NCBI GenBank assembly: GCA_027600665.1
Contig: JADGJL010000773.1
Location: 1-14,059, forward strand
Length of the DNA stretch: 14,059 bases
Direction: 5' to 3'
Source of the DNA: Irineochytrium annulatum
Lineage: Eukaryota; Chytridiomycota; Chytridiomycetes; Chytridiales; Chytridiaceae
Shown here: piece after piece, positions 1 to 10,094 of the stretch
How positions within the stretch are numbered: the first letter of the stretch is position 1
Layout of the letters: each line of letters starts with the position of its first letter
Made by a program: the position numbers and the translations under genes
Notes under the pieces: model-generated
What the model saw: only the letters and a program-made list of their open reading frames with translations
Told to the model about the DNA's origin: nothing
Database searches by the model: none

Positions 1-2955
1 GGGAACAGCAACGCGCCACAGATCGAGAGGCTGGAGCGACGGTGGCGGGTTTTCTTCCTCCAGACGTTCAAGGACGTCGACCGGGAGCGGGAATACTCGC
101 GGTGGTATTGGAAGCGGAACAAGCACGCGTACGAGCGCGGGCTGGTCTACGTGCTGGGCGCCTCGGTGCTCTACTACCTGCAGTACTTCATCGTGAGCCC
201 AATACAGGCGAACAGCCTATGGAGTTTGAGGTCGACGAACGTCGACGCGACGTGTGGGTGCTACAGCTTTTGCGGGACATCTTACAGCTACCTGCCGGAC
301 GTGTTGTTTCTCGTCATCGGAAACGTCGTGCCCATATGTGGGATCTTGCTCGTCGTGCACTACGCGCCTATTCAGCTCATGTCCCGGTATATTCACCTGC
401 TGTCTGCGTTCCTGGCCATGTGCCTCACTTGCATCAACTTTGGTATGATCACCGTTTTCCCTTTCCGAGCCTTAATGATACATCTGATCGTAAAATCTAG
501 TTATCCGTTTTCGCGTCGTGGATCCCGAGGGCTCCGTCTGGTTCCGGTCCTTGATCTCCCTCAACATCCTATTCATCCCCATGCTTCTGAAGATGTCACC
601 GGACATGACACTCCTCAGCGCCGTAATTACAATCTCTGTCTACATCGCCCTCTTTCACGACCAAATCTTCGGCGGCGTGTCCTCGGACTCGTACGACGAC
701 GGCGGCTGGCTCGCGATCCTCGTGGCGCAGATCGCCATTCTGGCCTACATTGCCTGCTGCGCGGGCACCAGCGTCTTCCTCATGTCCCAGTACGAGTCTA
801 ATGAGAGGAAGGCTTTCATGGTCAACCTGGGCCTGATAAGGAACAACGACAAGCTGAGACATCAGCTTAACCATCTTCAGAGGGAGTTTACTCATGAGAT
901 CAACGACCTCGAGTCGCCGCTGGAGAAGGCCATATTAACGCTTAAAAGCGTTCTCGCGAACCCGAACCTGGACATGGTGACGCACGCGCAGATCGAGGCC
1001 ACGGTCGGGTGGCTCAGCGCGAGCGAGAACATCTTCACCCCGATGTTTGACCAGAGGCTGGAGAATGATGACCACATGAGTTTGGACGATGAGCAGGAGG
1101 TGTGTCTCGTTGTAAAATCTTATCCGATGTGCCTGTTGGTTAACATCGCGTTCTTCACCGCATTAGAAATGGTTGCTCGATCTCCTCCCCGCCCAGCAAC
1201 GCAAGGATGAGATCAAGAAGCGCCGCAACCGCATGGAATCCGACTCCTCCGCCATCATGTCGATCCCCGGCGCCGTTGACGACCGGCCCATAACCGGCCC
1301 GCGGTCCTCAAGCGCGCGTCGCCTCTCTAGCGTCACCTCCCCCGCCCGTCAGCTCCTCCAGCAGCCATCCCTCACCACCACGGGAGACTCCTCCCTCAAC
1401 GTGAACGCCGGCGCGGGCCCCATCCGCATCACCGGGACGAGCTACAAGAGCGAGAGCTACAGCTCCATCTCGACCCTCAAGCTGACGCGCGACTACGCGG
1501 CCGAGGCGACGGCCGAGGCCGCCATTGAGGGCGCGGCTGCGGCCTTCGCGGTTGTCGCCGACGAACTTAAGCACTACCGCTCGGGGTCGACGTCTGTAGC
1601 GCGGTCAGAGTTCGGGGTCGACGTTCCCGCCGTGAAGCACTCGTTTAAAGCCACGAATGAGGACGGCATCGTGATCGAGGAAGGCGTGACGAACGGTTCG
1701 AGGGAGAGCTTTGTGTACCGCGGGTCCGGGGATGGGGTGCTTGCGGGAGGCGGCGGCAGGAGGTTGCCGTCGTTGCATCAAGTGGATTCGAGCAACCAGC
1801 TAATGTCGGAGCGGGATAAGACGCATATACAGGAGCTGCTAGAGGAGGTCGGGAGATGGAATTGGAGGATCTTTGAGTTCGAGGCCATTGCGCCGAAGCC
1901 GCTTTACACGCTGGGGCTGTACATGTTTTTTAAGGCGGGGTTGGTGGGGAGGTTGGGACTGCCGGTGGATAAATTGAGGCACTTCTTGTTGAAAGTGGAG
2001 GCTGGTTATCACCCGGAAGTCCCTTGTAAGTTCGTTTTGCAACGCATTTGTCGTTTCGGAACACATTTGTAAATGCTCGGTTGCAGATCATAACGCGACA
2101 CACGCGTGCGATGTACTTCACGCAACGAATTATTTTGTCAGCAGCGCTGCATTAAACGGTCGGCTGACAGACCTGGAAGTGCTTGCGGGATATCTAGCGG
2201 CCATCATTCATGGTAACTCTCTGGACATGAACGAAACATGCCCTAACATTCACTTACGTTCCAAGATTACGACCACCCCGGCTTTAACAACCAATACCTC
2301 ATCGCGACGCGCCACTCAAAAGCGATCTTTTACAACGACCGCTCCGTCCTCGAAAACCACCACCTCGCGGCTACTTGGAACCTTCTCTGCAAGGACGACT
2401 CAAATTTCCTTATCAACCTCTCTCGCGACGACTACCGGCAGGTCCGGGACCAGTGCGTCGACATGGTTCTCGCGACGGACTTGAGCAACCACTTTATCAC
2501 GCTCTCGGCCTTCAAGAACAAGGTGCTCGTCGCGGGGACGTTCGACCTTGGGAACCGGGACGACCGGAGCCTGTTTTGGAAGATCGTGATCAAGTCCGCA
2601 GATGTCAGCAACCTGACAAAAGAATGGGGGATTTATGATGGGTGGCTCACGAGGCTAGTGGAGGAGTGGTTCAGACAAGGGGACGATGAGAAAAGACTCG
2701 GCGTCCCAGTTTCGCCGTTCATGGACAGGGACACTGCGCAAATTCCCAGCTCACAAATTGGGTTCATGGATTTCATCTGCTTCCCAAGTGAGTTTCGCGC
2801 GTCGGCGTTTGAGCATCTTCTAACAAACTTCGATGGTAGTGTATGAGGCTTTCACGAGGGTGTTACAAGATGGCGAGATTTTGGACAGCTTGCTGCGGAA
2901 TCGGGAAACGTTGGTGGAAATGAAAGAGAGAGAGAAGAGGGTCGTTCTCAAGTAG
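1..2955 (+). CDS. Six-TM membrane-anchored class I cyclic-nucleotide phosphodiesterase (5' partial)
   Basis: Hydrolyses cAMP and/or cGMP to the 5'-monophosphate; specificity cannot be read here. Model: exons 1-442, 501-1099, 1167-2025, 2087-2212, 2266-2787, 2840-2955, TAG stop at 2953; introns of 58, 67, 61, 53 and 52 bp. The start lies left of the window; 887 residues are visible (numbered from base 1). Residues about 20-45 form a charged lead-in (FKDVDREREY) followed by six hydrophobic spans, about 49-69, 98-120, 127-148, 162-180, 186-203 and 222-248, then a helical segment likely to coil (about 249-290). A Ser-rich linker contains RRLSS at 398-402. The PDE domain (about 570-860) has HNATH at 635-639, HDYDHPG at 675-681, SADVSN at 786-791 and SSQIGF at 837-842. 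This gives the metal ligands H639, H675, D676 and D788, and the purine-clamp Q839 and F842, all expected of an active class I PDE. The lead-in plus six TMs resembles the membrane module of many class III adenylyl cyclases (from memory of the family). The gene is convergent with the TTLL gene. Confidence 0.88.
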
Positions 2956-3165
2956 ACTGCGATGTGAAGGATCTCACCCGATGGCGACTTTTCGTTGCAG
3001 CACAGTATATATAATTTGTACTTAGTGAAGAAGGATGTCAAGTCAATCGAATGAAGGCAAAACTGTTTGATTGCTGTATTCTCTGATGCCTTCGTACAAA
3101 ACGTCTGCGTACACAATTATACAATTTACATATAAACGTGAGCCTCCACTTATCCACTGCTAGCG
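2956..3165. terminator. Convergent 3' ends of the PDE and TTLL genes
   Basis: These 210 bases separate two facing stop codons. They are AT-rich in the middle (TATATATAA around 3005-3013; TATAAAC around 3131), as expected for polyadenylation regions of both genes. No canonical AATAAA is evident on the plus strand. The two 3' UTRs probably overlap; that is an inference. Confidence 0.4.
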
Positions 3166-6100
3166 CTACCTCCTCCCCATTAATGCCGGGACAGGCTGAA
3201 CCCAAGGCGCCCAAGGCGACATCCTCCCCTCGTCTACCCCAACCGCGAGCGGGCTGGCGACTTTCGTCGCCGCCCTCGATACAGCTACGACCGCCCTCTC
3301 CTCTTTCTTCACATGTGCTTCTTTCCTCCTCCTCCCGCTCCAGTCCGGCTTACCCCAAGACGGGAATAGCGGCGGCACGACCGCCCCGTCCATCTCCCTC
3401 TCCTCCCCAAGCTCGCTGTAGAATTCGGCAACATTGGACCGCCCGGACACCGACCCCCGCCCGTCATCGTACCCGTACGCGGCGCCATCGTCCACCATCG
3501 TCATTATACCCCCCGCGTCCAATACTCCCACAGTCCTCGCCTCGCCCGCGGAATCGATGTACCTCAGCGACGCCTCCGGCTGCACCTGGAGCGCCGGATA
3601 CTCCGCGCCACCTTGCTGGCCGCCCATCATCACAACATCCATCATCACCTCCCTCCTCGACCTTCTCATGGTCGAAAACGCGTGGTGGATCGACCGCAGC
3701 CTTGCGGCGCCCCTGGCAATTTCGGCTACCGTGCCCGGGTCCGGCCCACGGAAGGTCCCTTCCTCGTTGAAGTTGATCTTGACGGGCTTGGTCACCAGGA
3801 GGCCGTCGAATTGGGGCAACGCGGGCGCCTGCAGGGGCTCCCTCGCCGCGACGGAGTTGCGCGAGGATGTTGCAAGGAGGAAGTTCGGGACACGACGGGC
3901 GGCGGCATAGCTAGGGTGAACCATCCCAAAGGCCGTCGGCGGGGGCGTGGCGTGAGGCTCAAGCTTAGGGGTCGGGATGGTGGCTGCACTGGACCCGCTG
4001 TACTCGTAGGCCTTCATATCATGAATCGCCGGATGGAAAGTCGGAGCCCGTCGATCGGTCGGGACAGCCGCGGGGAGGGAGCTTTGCGATGTAGATGCGG
4101 AAGTGGACGAGGCCTTTGATGTTCGCTTCGGTTGCGAAGGCTTGGCTATTGAGGGTCTTGCGTAACCGCCCCTCGCGACGCGGGATGGTGACGAAAGGCT
4201 TGTCCGATTGGATGCGGGGGGTGTTGCGGTGATGGAAGATACCGGCACATTGCTGAAGGCGGGGTCTAAGCAGTGCTCGAGCTGGTATCTCGTGAGCGGC
4301 GACCCTCGGAGGATAGTCACCGCCATTGCAGGATCCTCACTGTGCCTTAACACCCATTGCTGCAGAAGTCGGTCGTAGTAGGAGATGCTTCCGAAAAGTT
4401 GGTTGAGATAGGAGATGTTGCCTACTACCGGAAACACGCATTCGAAGTTGCCCCGGCGGCTTAACTGATCAAGGAGCATGGTTAGGTAATGAAGGCTTCT
4501 GATTACTTAACCTCGTCTTCAGTCTCCTTCAGGATCTTAATGTCATCCCCCGACAGCTCTCCAAGGCAGTCGTAGTCCTTGTTCCGATAGTGTTCTCTGT
4601 GCTTCGATCTCTCCTTGTTTGACAATCCAGGGCGCTTCCAGTTATCTCTGAGGTGATTGCGGTGAATACGTAGAAAGAAAAGGAATTGAACTTACTTGTA
4701 CTTCTTGATTCGCGACGCCTCGAGGTCCTTAATTCTGATGCCGACGAGATTTAAGAGGTCTGTGACCATCCTCGACTTCAGGTTGTAATCCATGTCGCAA
4801 GACGCCTTCAAAGACGGGGAAATGTTGACCTCCATCAACCAGGGCTTCAAATCGCTGTCAAGCAGAACATCAAAGCCGAACAATTCGTAGCAACTCGCAC
4901 TGTTTGGCACGCACAACCGTACGCCGCTTGCATTGACGGTGTTGGCGCTGATGATGGTCTTAACGACTAGGCATTTGATGGACTCCATCACCCTGCCAAA
5001 ATCGATTGACCGCAAGGCGAGGTATTCCCGTAAGGTCTCCAAATCCCACTTAGAGCTGCTCGTGTTAAATTTCCCTGACAAGGGCTCGTTCGCCTGAAAC
5101 CTCGGCTTCCCGCCCTTGTTCTTCTTTGAGACGCTGTAGTTTGTCAAGTGAGCGAACCGGTTTTTGACGTTATGGGTATTGGTGCTGCTCGAGTATCTAG
5201 TGTGCGTCTTTAATATCCCTAGGTGGACCAACAACATAACTTACTGATCCGCAGCAAACCGAACAAGGCCCTCCCGAAAAAGATATATTCTGAGCGGGTC
5301 GAAGCTGGTGACGGCGACGTACAGGCGCAGGTCAAACTTTTTACCGTCTATCAGGTATGGGTTCGAAATGTATCTAGAAACGACAACTTCCCGCTTCCGC
5401 GGTACGTCTGTCCACTTCGCCGCAAGCCGAATCCCTAACCCCCGTGCCGATGCCGGCGGCTTCACAATCCAGAGCGCCGAAGTGTTGAACTGGTTCTTCA
5501 AGTTCCGTCGCTGATGCGGCAAGAGGAAGGTTTGAGGCAGGAAGTCCACAGTCTGGATTCAATGGACACCATTAGCTGATATGCTTCCTTAAAAGTCGAA
5601 CTTTGAAAGCAACTCACATGTGCACCTGCCCTCTCCCTCATCCGCGAGACATTGACGTACATCCTATCCTTCCGACCGATCTCAAACGACATGGGAAAGT
5701 GGTTGACCTTTTGCCATGGCTGGACAAGCTTAAAGCGCTCGACGGGGAAGTGCTTCCCCCAGTATCCGATCCACTTCTTCCCACCCTTCACCAGTTTAAA
5801 TCCAGCCCTCCTCAAAGCATCTGGATGAAGGGCTGGTTAGAAAGGTCGACGAGAGAAAGGAGAAAATAACACTTACTTCGAACCACTTTGGGCGTGAATT
5901 TACATATCTTCCAGTACAGAACTTTTGAGAACTCTTTCGGCAGATTTCGAACTGTGAACTGTTGAGCTTCCCGTCCGCATCAATGGACCAAAGGCACTCA
6001 CCAGCTTCATTCTCAGGCGGGAAGTACAACACTGCGTCTCCGTCCTCAAACAAACTCGGTGTAATTGGTGACTTGACATAGACGTCAGGCTGCACGAACG

Positions 6101-6755
6101 CCTTCGACGTCAGCAGCACCGCAACCTCCTCCAGCGACACCTCGCCATCCCCATCCCCCCCACTACTGGTTGGTGTCTCGAGCTCCATCCTCTTCAGCTT
6201 CGCCACAATGTCCGCTGTACTCTCCTCCGACTCCTGATCGTCGTCGAAGTCGCTTATCTCCTGCTCCTCCTCATCGTCCTCACAGTCCACGTCCGAGCAC
6301 GTCTCCGCATCATCGTCGTCGTCCCCATCCTCGTCGCCCTCTTCCCCAAGCAACAACCCTGCGGCTCGGCTCCGCGCAATCGCCTCCGCGATGGCGGCCG
6401 CAGTTGGCACGAGCGTCGGCTCGCTTGCCGTTCCCCCAACAAGCTGCCGCGGCGCCTCTGCCCGTGTCCTAGGTCTGTTAGGGGACGCGGAGGTCACCCT
6501 GTCGATCAGCAGCGTGCCGTCCGCGAGCTTCGACGTCGCGTCGCCGGCCCGATCTCTCCTCGGTCTCTGCGGGCTCGACCGACGACGGCCGGGCGTGAAC
6601 GCGGTCCGGGGCCTGACGAGGCGGATCTCGTCGATGTCGTCGCCGACGGCCCCCGCGAGCGTCAGTGACTGCACGAACGATTCGGACCTTGGTGTCGGCT
6701 TTGGTTGAGTGAGCGCCAGCAGCCTGACGGATGACGTCGCAGCGGGGTTACTCAT
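3166..6755 (-). CDS. Tubulin polyglutamylase, TTLL family (TTLL4/5-like)
   Basis: ATP-dependent ligase of the ATP-grasp type expected to add glutamates to tubulin tails on axonemal or cytoplasmic microtubules. Exons on the minus strand: 6755-6002, 5951-5877, 5820-5618, 5552-5245, 5196-4696, 4647-4512, 4464-3166; introns of 50, 56, 65, 48, 48 and 47 bp; 1091 residues. Residues 1-230 are low-complexity with an acidic run at 138-179. The TTLL core (about 231-680) starts with TPSLF (232-236) and VLYFP (242-246). It then shows KFTPKVV, NHFPMSFEIGRKDR, KPPASARGLGI (375-385), DLRLYVAVTSFDPLRIYL (418-435), LTNYSVSKKN (464-473) and LKPWLMEVNISPSL (563-576) with metal ligands E569 and N571. SRRGNFECVFP (661-671) closes the core. 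This KPP-x-S-x-RG-x-GI pattern is typical of polyglutamylases. A Ser/Pro/Ala-rich tail of about 400 residues follows. Start chosen at 6755: in-frame ATGs further upstream (for example about 7030) add only low-complexity sequence. Confidence 0.88.
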
Positions 6756-7169
6756 GATGACGGCCGATGCGGTTCGTCTCGGGAAGTGGAGGCCTGAGTG
6801 ATCTCCAAGGACGGCATGCGAATCCGCGGGTAAGCGATCGCCGCGATCTCCACGACTGCGACATCGAGGCTGACGCCAAACGGGAAGCTTGAAGAGCGGT
6901 CGTTCGCATCGCGATCGCGTAAGATCTCGACGGTTTACCTCGGCCAGTGGCCCAGTGACGACTGCCGGCTCTGTTTGGCCGATAGCGCGACTGATAGAGG
7001 CGAGGCGCGGCTGGGCAACGTAGCCCTCCATCGAAGGCGACCGACGCGGCTGCTTCGGGATACCCTCCCGGCGGTCTTCGCGCCATCTCGGAGGGGGGCC
7101 AGAACACCGCGGTGATCCGGAAGGGCGTGTGAAAATCTTTGCGCGCCAGCGGCGTCTCCACTGTCCGCT
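6756..7169. promoter_or_regulatory. Divergent promoter region between TTLL and the first 7-TM gene
   Basis: These 414 bases lie between two genes transcribed away from each other, so both promoters should be here. The stretch is GC-rich and shows no clear TATA box. Long overlapping open frames on the minus strand are Arg/Ser/Pro-rich and look like by-products of composition. If the TTLL gene starts further upstream, part of this region is coding. Confidence 0.45.
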
Positions 7170-8506
7170 ATGGCCCCAGCTATGAACGGGAGCGATTGTT
7201 ACGTCGTGAGTACCTTGTTGCCTTCTTCTTTTCGGTGTCCCGATGCTTGGAGCTGACGCACGAATAAGGCTCAAATTATGAATTGCGACAACATACCCTT
7301 TATCGTCCCCTTCACGCGATCCTTCGCTATCCTGTGCTGGATCTCGGCCGCGACGGGCCTCGTGGCGGTCGTGACCAGAGCAATCAGGCGGAGGCGGGAG
7401 GCGACAGTTCAAGGCGCGGTTAGTGGCAGGAGCGCCATCCTCAGCCAGTTCGAGCTCTCGATGGTGCTTATGACGGCCGACAGCGCCATGACTGCTCTGC
7501 AGCTAACCATCTCGGCTTTTGTAAACGTGACGTCCGTGGTGTTCAAGTGAGTGAGACGGGGTTCACGGCAACTTCTAAGCCTTGCGGGTACAGCTCCATT
7601 CTTAGCGCCCGCGCCTTCAGCATTGTGGCCATATTTATTATGCATATAAGCATGGTGAGCTAGTGAATTTGCCTGCTGTGAGAAGTAATCGTCGCACTGA
7701 GCAGCTGCTTAAAGCGAACCCGCACCCGACAGCCCGCGTTAACAACTTCAGAATTTTGTGGTTGCGCCTGCTTGTCATTCCCTTGCTTCTGCTCTGCGCC
7801 GCGCACATTTACGCGGGCTATCAGATTGACAGGGTGCATTACGACGACCGGTCCGACAACGGTGTGAAGATGTTGGGCATTGCCAACACCGTCGACGTGG
7901 TCATATGGTTTGCCATCTGCATCTGGCTTCTCGCCGTCATCCACTTCCCTAAAAAGGAGCTTTACGAGCGATTGCGCGACATCGCCAACGATAAGCCATT
8001 GTTCGACGCACAGCTGGGTACCGCAACCGGGACAAGGCTTCTGCCTGTGATGAAGCTCGAATCTACGCCTGAACCTTTTCTATGCAAGAGGATATCACAA
8101 TGCGTTACCGTTACGGAGGAGCGGCTTGCGGCGTCCCTGAAGGGCGCCATCTGGACGCTAACGGTCATGTGGTGGACCGTCCTTGCCTACCTAGTGTACT
8201 CGGCGCTGTTCGCAATCGCGACCTTAACGATTGGGTACCCGCAATGGATCTACTTTTGCCTAGTCGCGTTTATGTACGCGTGAGTAGGCGCATTGTCTCA
8301 ACGACCGTTATTCCCTCGCTCTCTTTGTCATTTAAATGCTCATACTTCTTGCACTCGCTCTCAGGTTCCCCGGCTTGGCGCCATTTGCAGTATTTGCTGC
8401 TGTCCTTCACCGCGACTGGCTAAAGCGAGATGTAAGCGGAAGGAACAGTGATGGCGCGATCACGCAATCAATTTACTCTCGGGTACGAAATCAATCCAGG
8501 TGTTAG
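7170..8506 (+). CDS. Putative seven-transmembrane protein, tandem paralogue 1
   Basis: Family not recognised. Five exons: 7170-7205, 7269-7546, 7594-7654, 7705-8279, 8365-8506 (TAG at 8504); introns of 63, 47, 50 and 85 bp in phases 0, 2, 0, 2; 363 residues. Hydrophobic spans at about 24-48, 75-97, 105-125, 142-164, 184-206, 274-300 and 305-333 give seven TM segments. A basic run (RRRRE, 52-56) follows TM1, and N-glycosylation sequons occur before TM1 (NGS at 6-8) and after TM2 (NVT at 98-100). These point to N-outside, C-inside topology. The TM5-TM6 loop is long (about 65 residues) and the TM6-TM7 turn is short (TIGYPQW). This order matches a GPCR-like layout, but no known GPCR motif is visible. 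Exon boundaries are supported by the neighbouring paralogue, which has the same intron phases and an exon 3 of the same 61 bases. It could instead be a transporter-like or structural membrane protein. Confidence 0.75.
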
Positions 8507-8865
8507 TGGTGAACGCCTCGTCCCGTCTTCACGACAATCCCTTCCGGGTGACATGGGGTAATGCAATAATCTTGAGCGTTACGATGCAATTGTGCAACAA
8601 TTACAAACGTCATAAGGTCTATTCCTTGCTCTCCGATAAGCGTGCGCTGGCTAGTGGACGAATATATGTGTATAAATTGTTAGTTGTTACAAGGCGATCA
8701 CTATTTTTCAGCGAGAAGAACTTCCAGGAGCCCGCTGCTCGTCTTGAGCCTTCTCAAGCTGGAGGCCTTCGTTGCACCCACGTAATGTGTGCTGACCGCA
8801 ACAACTTAATGCACCCCTAGCCAAATGTGTTGATTATGTAAATCAGCTCCTCCGCCACGACGTCG
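8507..8865. other. Spacer between the tandem 7-TM genes
   Basis: These 359 bases hold the 3' flank of paralogue 1 and presumably the promoter of paralogue 2. An open frame at 8500-8820 has no counterpart upstream of paralogue 1 and no recognisable domain, so I do not call it. I see no RNA gene or repeat here. Confidence 0.4.
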
Positions 8866-10094
8866 ATGGCCCCCGCTATGAACTCCAGCAGCGACTGCTA
8901 CTTCGTAGGCGTCTTGCCAGTTGGCCGAAAGGCTCCTCGACTAACCGTCCTGCCTCTTAGGCTCAAATCCTTGACTGTGAGGAAGAATTAAACGGCCTCG
9001 TCCCCTTCACGCAAACGCTTGCGGTGATGTGCTGGTTTACTACCGCGGCCGGCCTGGCTGCCGTGGTATCCGGCGTAGTGCAGCGTCGGAGGCGGAGGGA
9101 CCGCGGGGAGCGTGCCGGCAGCCTCCTCACCGCTTTCGAGACGTCGATGGCGCTCCTGACCGCCAACTCCGCTCTGTCGGCGCTCGGCCTCACCGTTACT
9201 TCGTTTGTGAACGTCACGTCGCTCGTATTTCAGTAAGAGGACATATCAATTTTCGGTTGCTTGACATCTGGTTAGCATTATTTCCAGCGTGCGCTGCGTG
9301 ACTGTTCTTGCTGCCTACAATGTTCACGTCAGCATGGTAAAAACCGAGCGATCCTTATTACATGAAGCTGACGACTAGTCGCATCAGCTCTTTAAAGCGA
9401 ATCCACACCCTTCGGAGCGGACCAACGAGAGGTGGACGCTCTACCGTCGCATCACGGCCGCACCTATCCTTCTTGGTGCTCTCGCCGATGTGTATGAAGG
9501 TTACCTCTCTGACCGGTATCACTACGATGACCCGACAAAAGCTATGGAGTTATCGTTGGCGCTCGCAACAGTCGTGGACATGATTCTATGGATTGCGGGC
9601 TGTACGGGACTTCTCGTCGTCGTGGTTGTGGCCAGAAACGGTCTTTGCGAGCGCCTACGTGAGGTGACCACCAACGCGGTGTTTGACGGCTTGCCATCAG
9701 ATCGGACACGGACTACAAAGTCATATCAAAGTGTGTTGGCGGAGGACGCCGGCGATGCAGCCCATTACATAAGCGCCACGGACGAAAGGCTACTTGCGTC
9801 CCTTAACGGGGCCATCTACACATTAACCGTCCTCGTGTACGCGATCTCGGTCGTTATCCTGTACTCAGCGTTCTTCGCGGTCGCCATTATGACCATTGGG
9901 TATCCAGCGTGGATATACTTCTCTGTCGTTGGCTTTATTTATGCGTGAGTCACCAAGTCTGCCTCTTAATCTAACACTTTAGTAACTCAAGTCTCCCCGG
10001 CATCGTACCGCTGGTAGTTTTCATTGCTTTACTTCGCCGGGATTATTTGAGGCGAGCACTCCGCGACCAGAATGCGCACACAACCAACCTCTAG
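8866..10094 (+). CDS. Putative seven-transmembrane protein, tandem paralogue 2
   Basis: Paralogue of the gene at 7170-8506; family not recognised. Five exons: 8866-8904, 8961-9232, 9276-9336, 9388-9944, 9983-10094 (TAG at 10092); introns of 56, 43, 51 and 38 bp in phases 0, 2, 0, 2; 346 residues. Both proteins start MAPAMN and share an exon 2 opening AQI, then KANPHP (127-132), the DRxHYDD motif after TM4, ERLR after TM5, a TxERLxASLxGAI block before TM6 and TIGYPxWIYF before TM7. Seven hydrophobic spans fall in the same places, with an NSS sequon near the N terminus, RRRRR after TM1 and a basic C-terminal tail. The TM5-TM6 loop differs most between the copies, which may reflect different partners (inference). 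For exon 3 I chose the TTAG acceptor at 9275 over the later CCAG because it gives an exon equal in length and aligned to that of paralogue 1. The last intron, 38 bp, is very short but has CTAAC and TTTAG. Confidence 0.75.

Larger units (their letters stand above)
7170..10094 (+). repeat. Tandem gene duplication unit
   Basis: Two head-to-tail copies of one five-exon gene (7170-8506 and 8866-10094). Exons align over the whole protein with conserved intron positions and phases, while introns and the spacer have diverged beyond easy recognition. The duplication is therefore not recent. Confidence 0.8.

Noticed and set aside
1..1000. Microbial rhodopsin domain in front of the PDE
   Set aside because: Only six TM spans are visible and no retinal-lysine motif is seen in the last one; the lead-in resembles cyclase membrane modules instead. 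A further domain left of the window cannot be excluded.
3138..4119. Plus-strand open frames opposite the TTLL tail
   Set aside because: They are antisense shadows of the GC-rich final TTLL exon, with Pro/Arg/Ser-rich translations and no motif.
5796..5951. Read-through of the TTLL first exon into WFEVSVIFSF with a stop at 5796
   Set aside because: This frame lacks the conserved LYWKICKFTPKVV segment, which appears once the 50-bp intron at 5952-6001 is removed.
6756..7412. In-frame N-terminal extension of the TTLL protein up to an ATG at 7412
   Set aside because: It would run antisense through the first exons of the 7-TM gene and adds only Arg/Pro/Ser-rich sequence; the exons of the 7-TM gene are backed by a paralogue.
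8500..8820. Open frame of 106 codons between the 7-TM genes
   Set aside because: It overlaps the end of paralogue 1, has no recognisable domain and no counterpart at the equivalent place upstream of paralogue 1.
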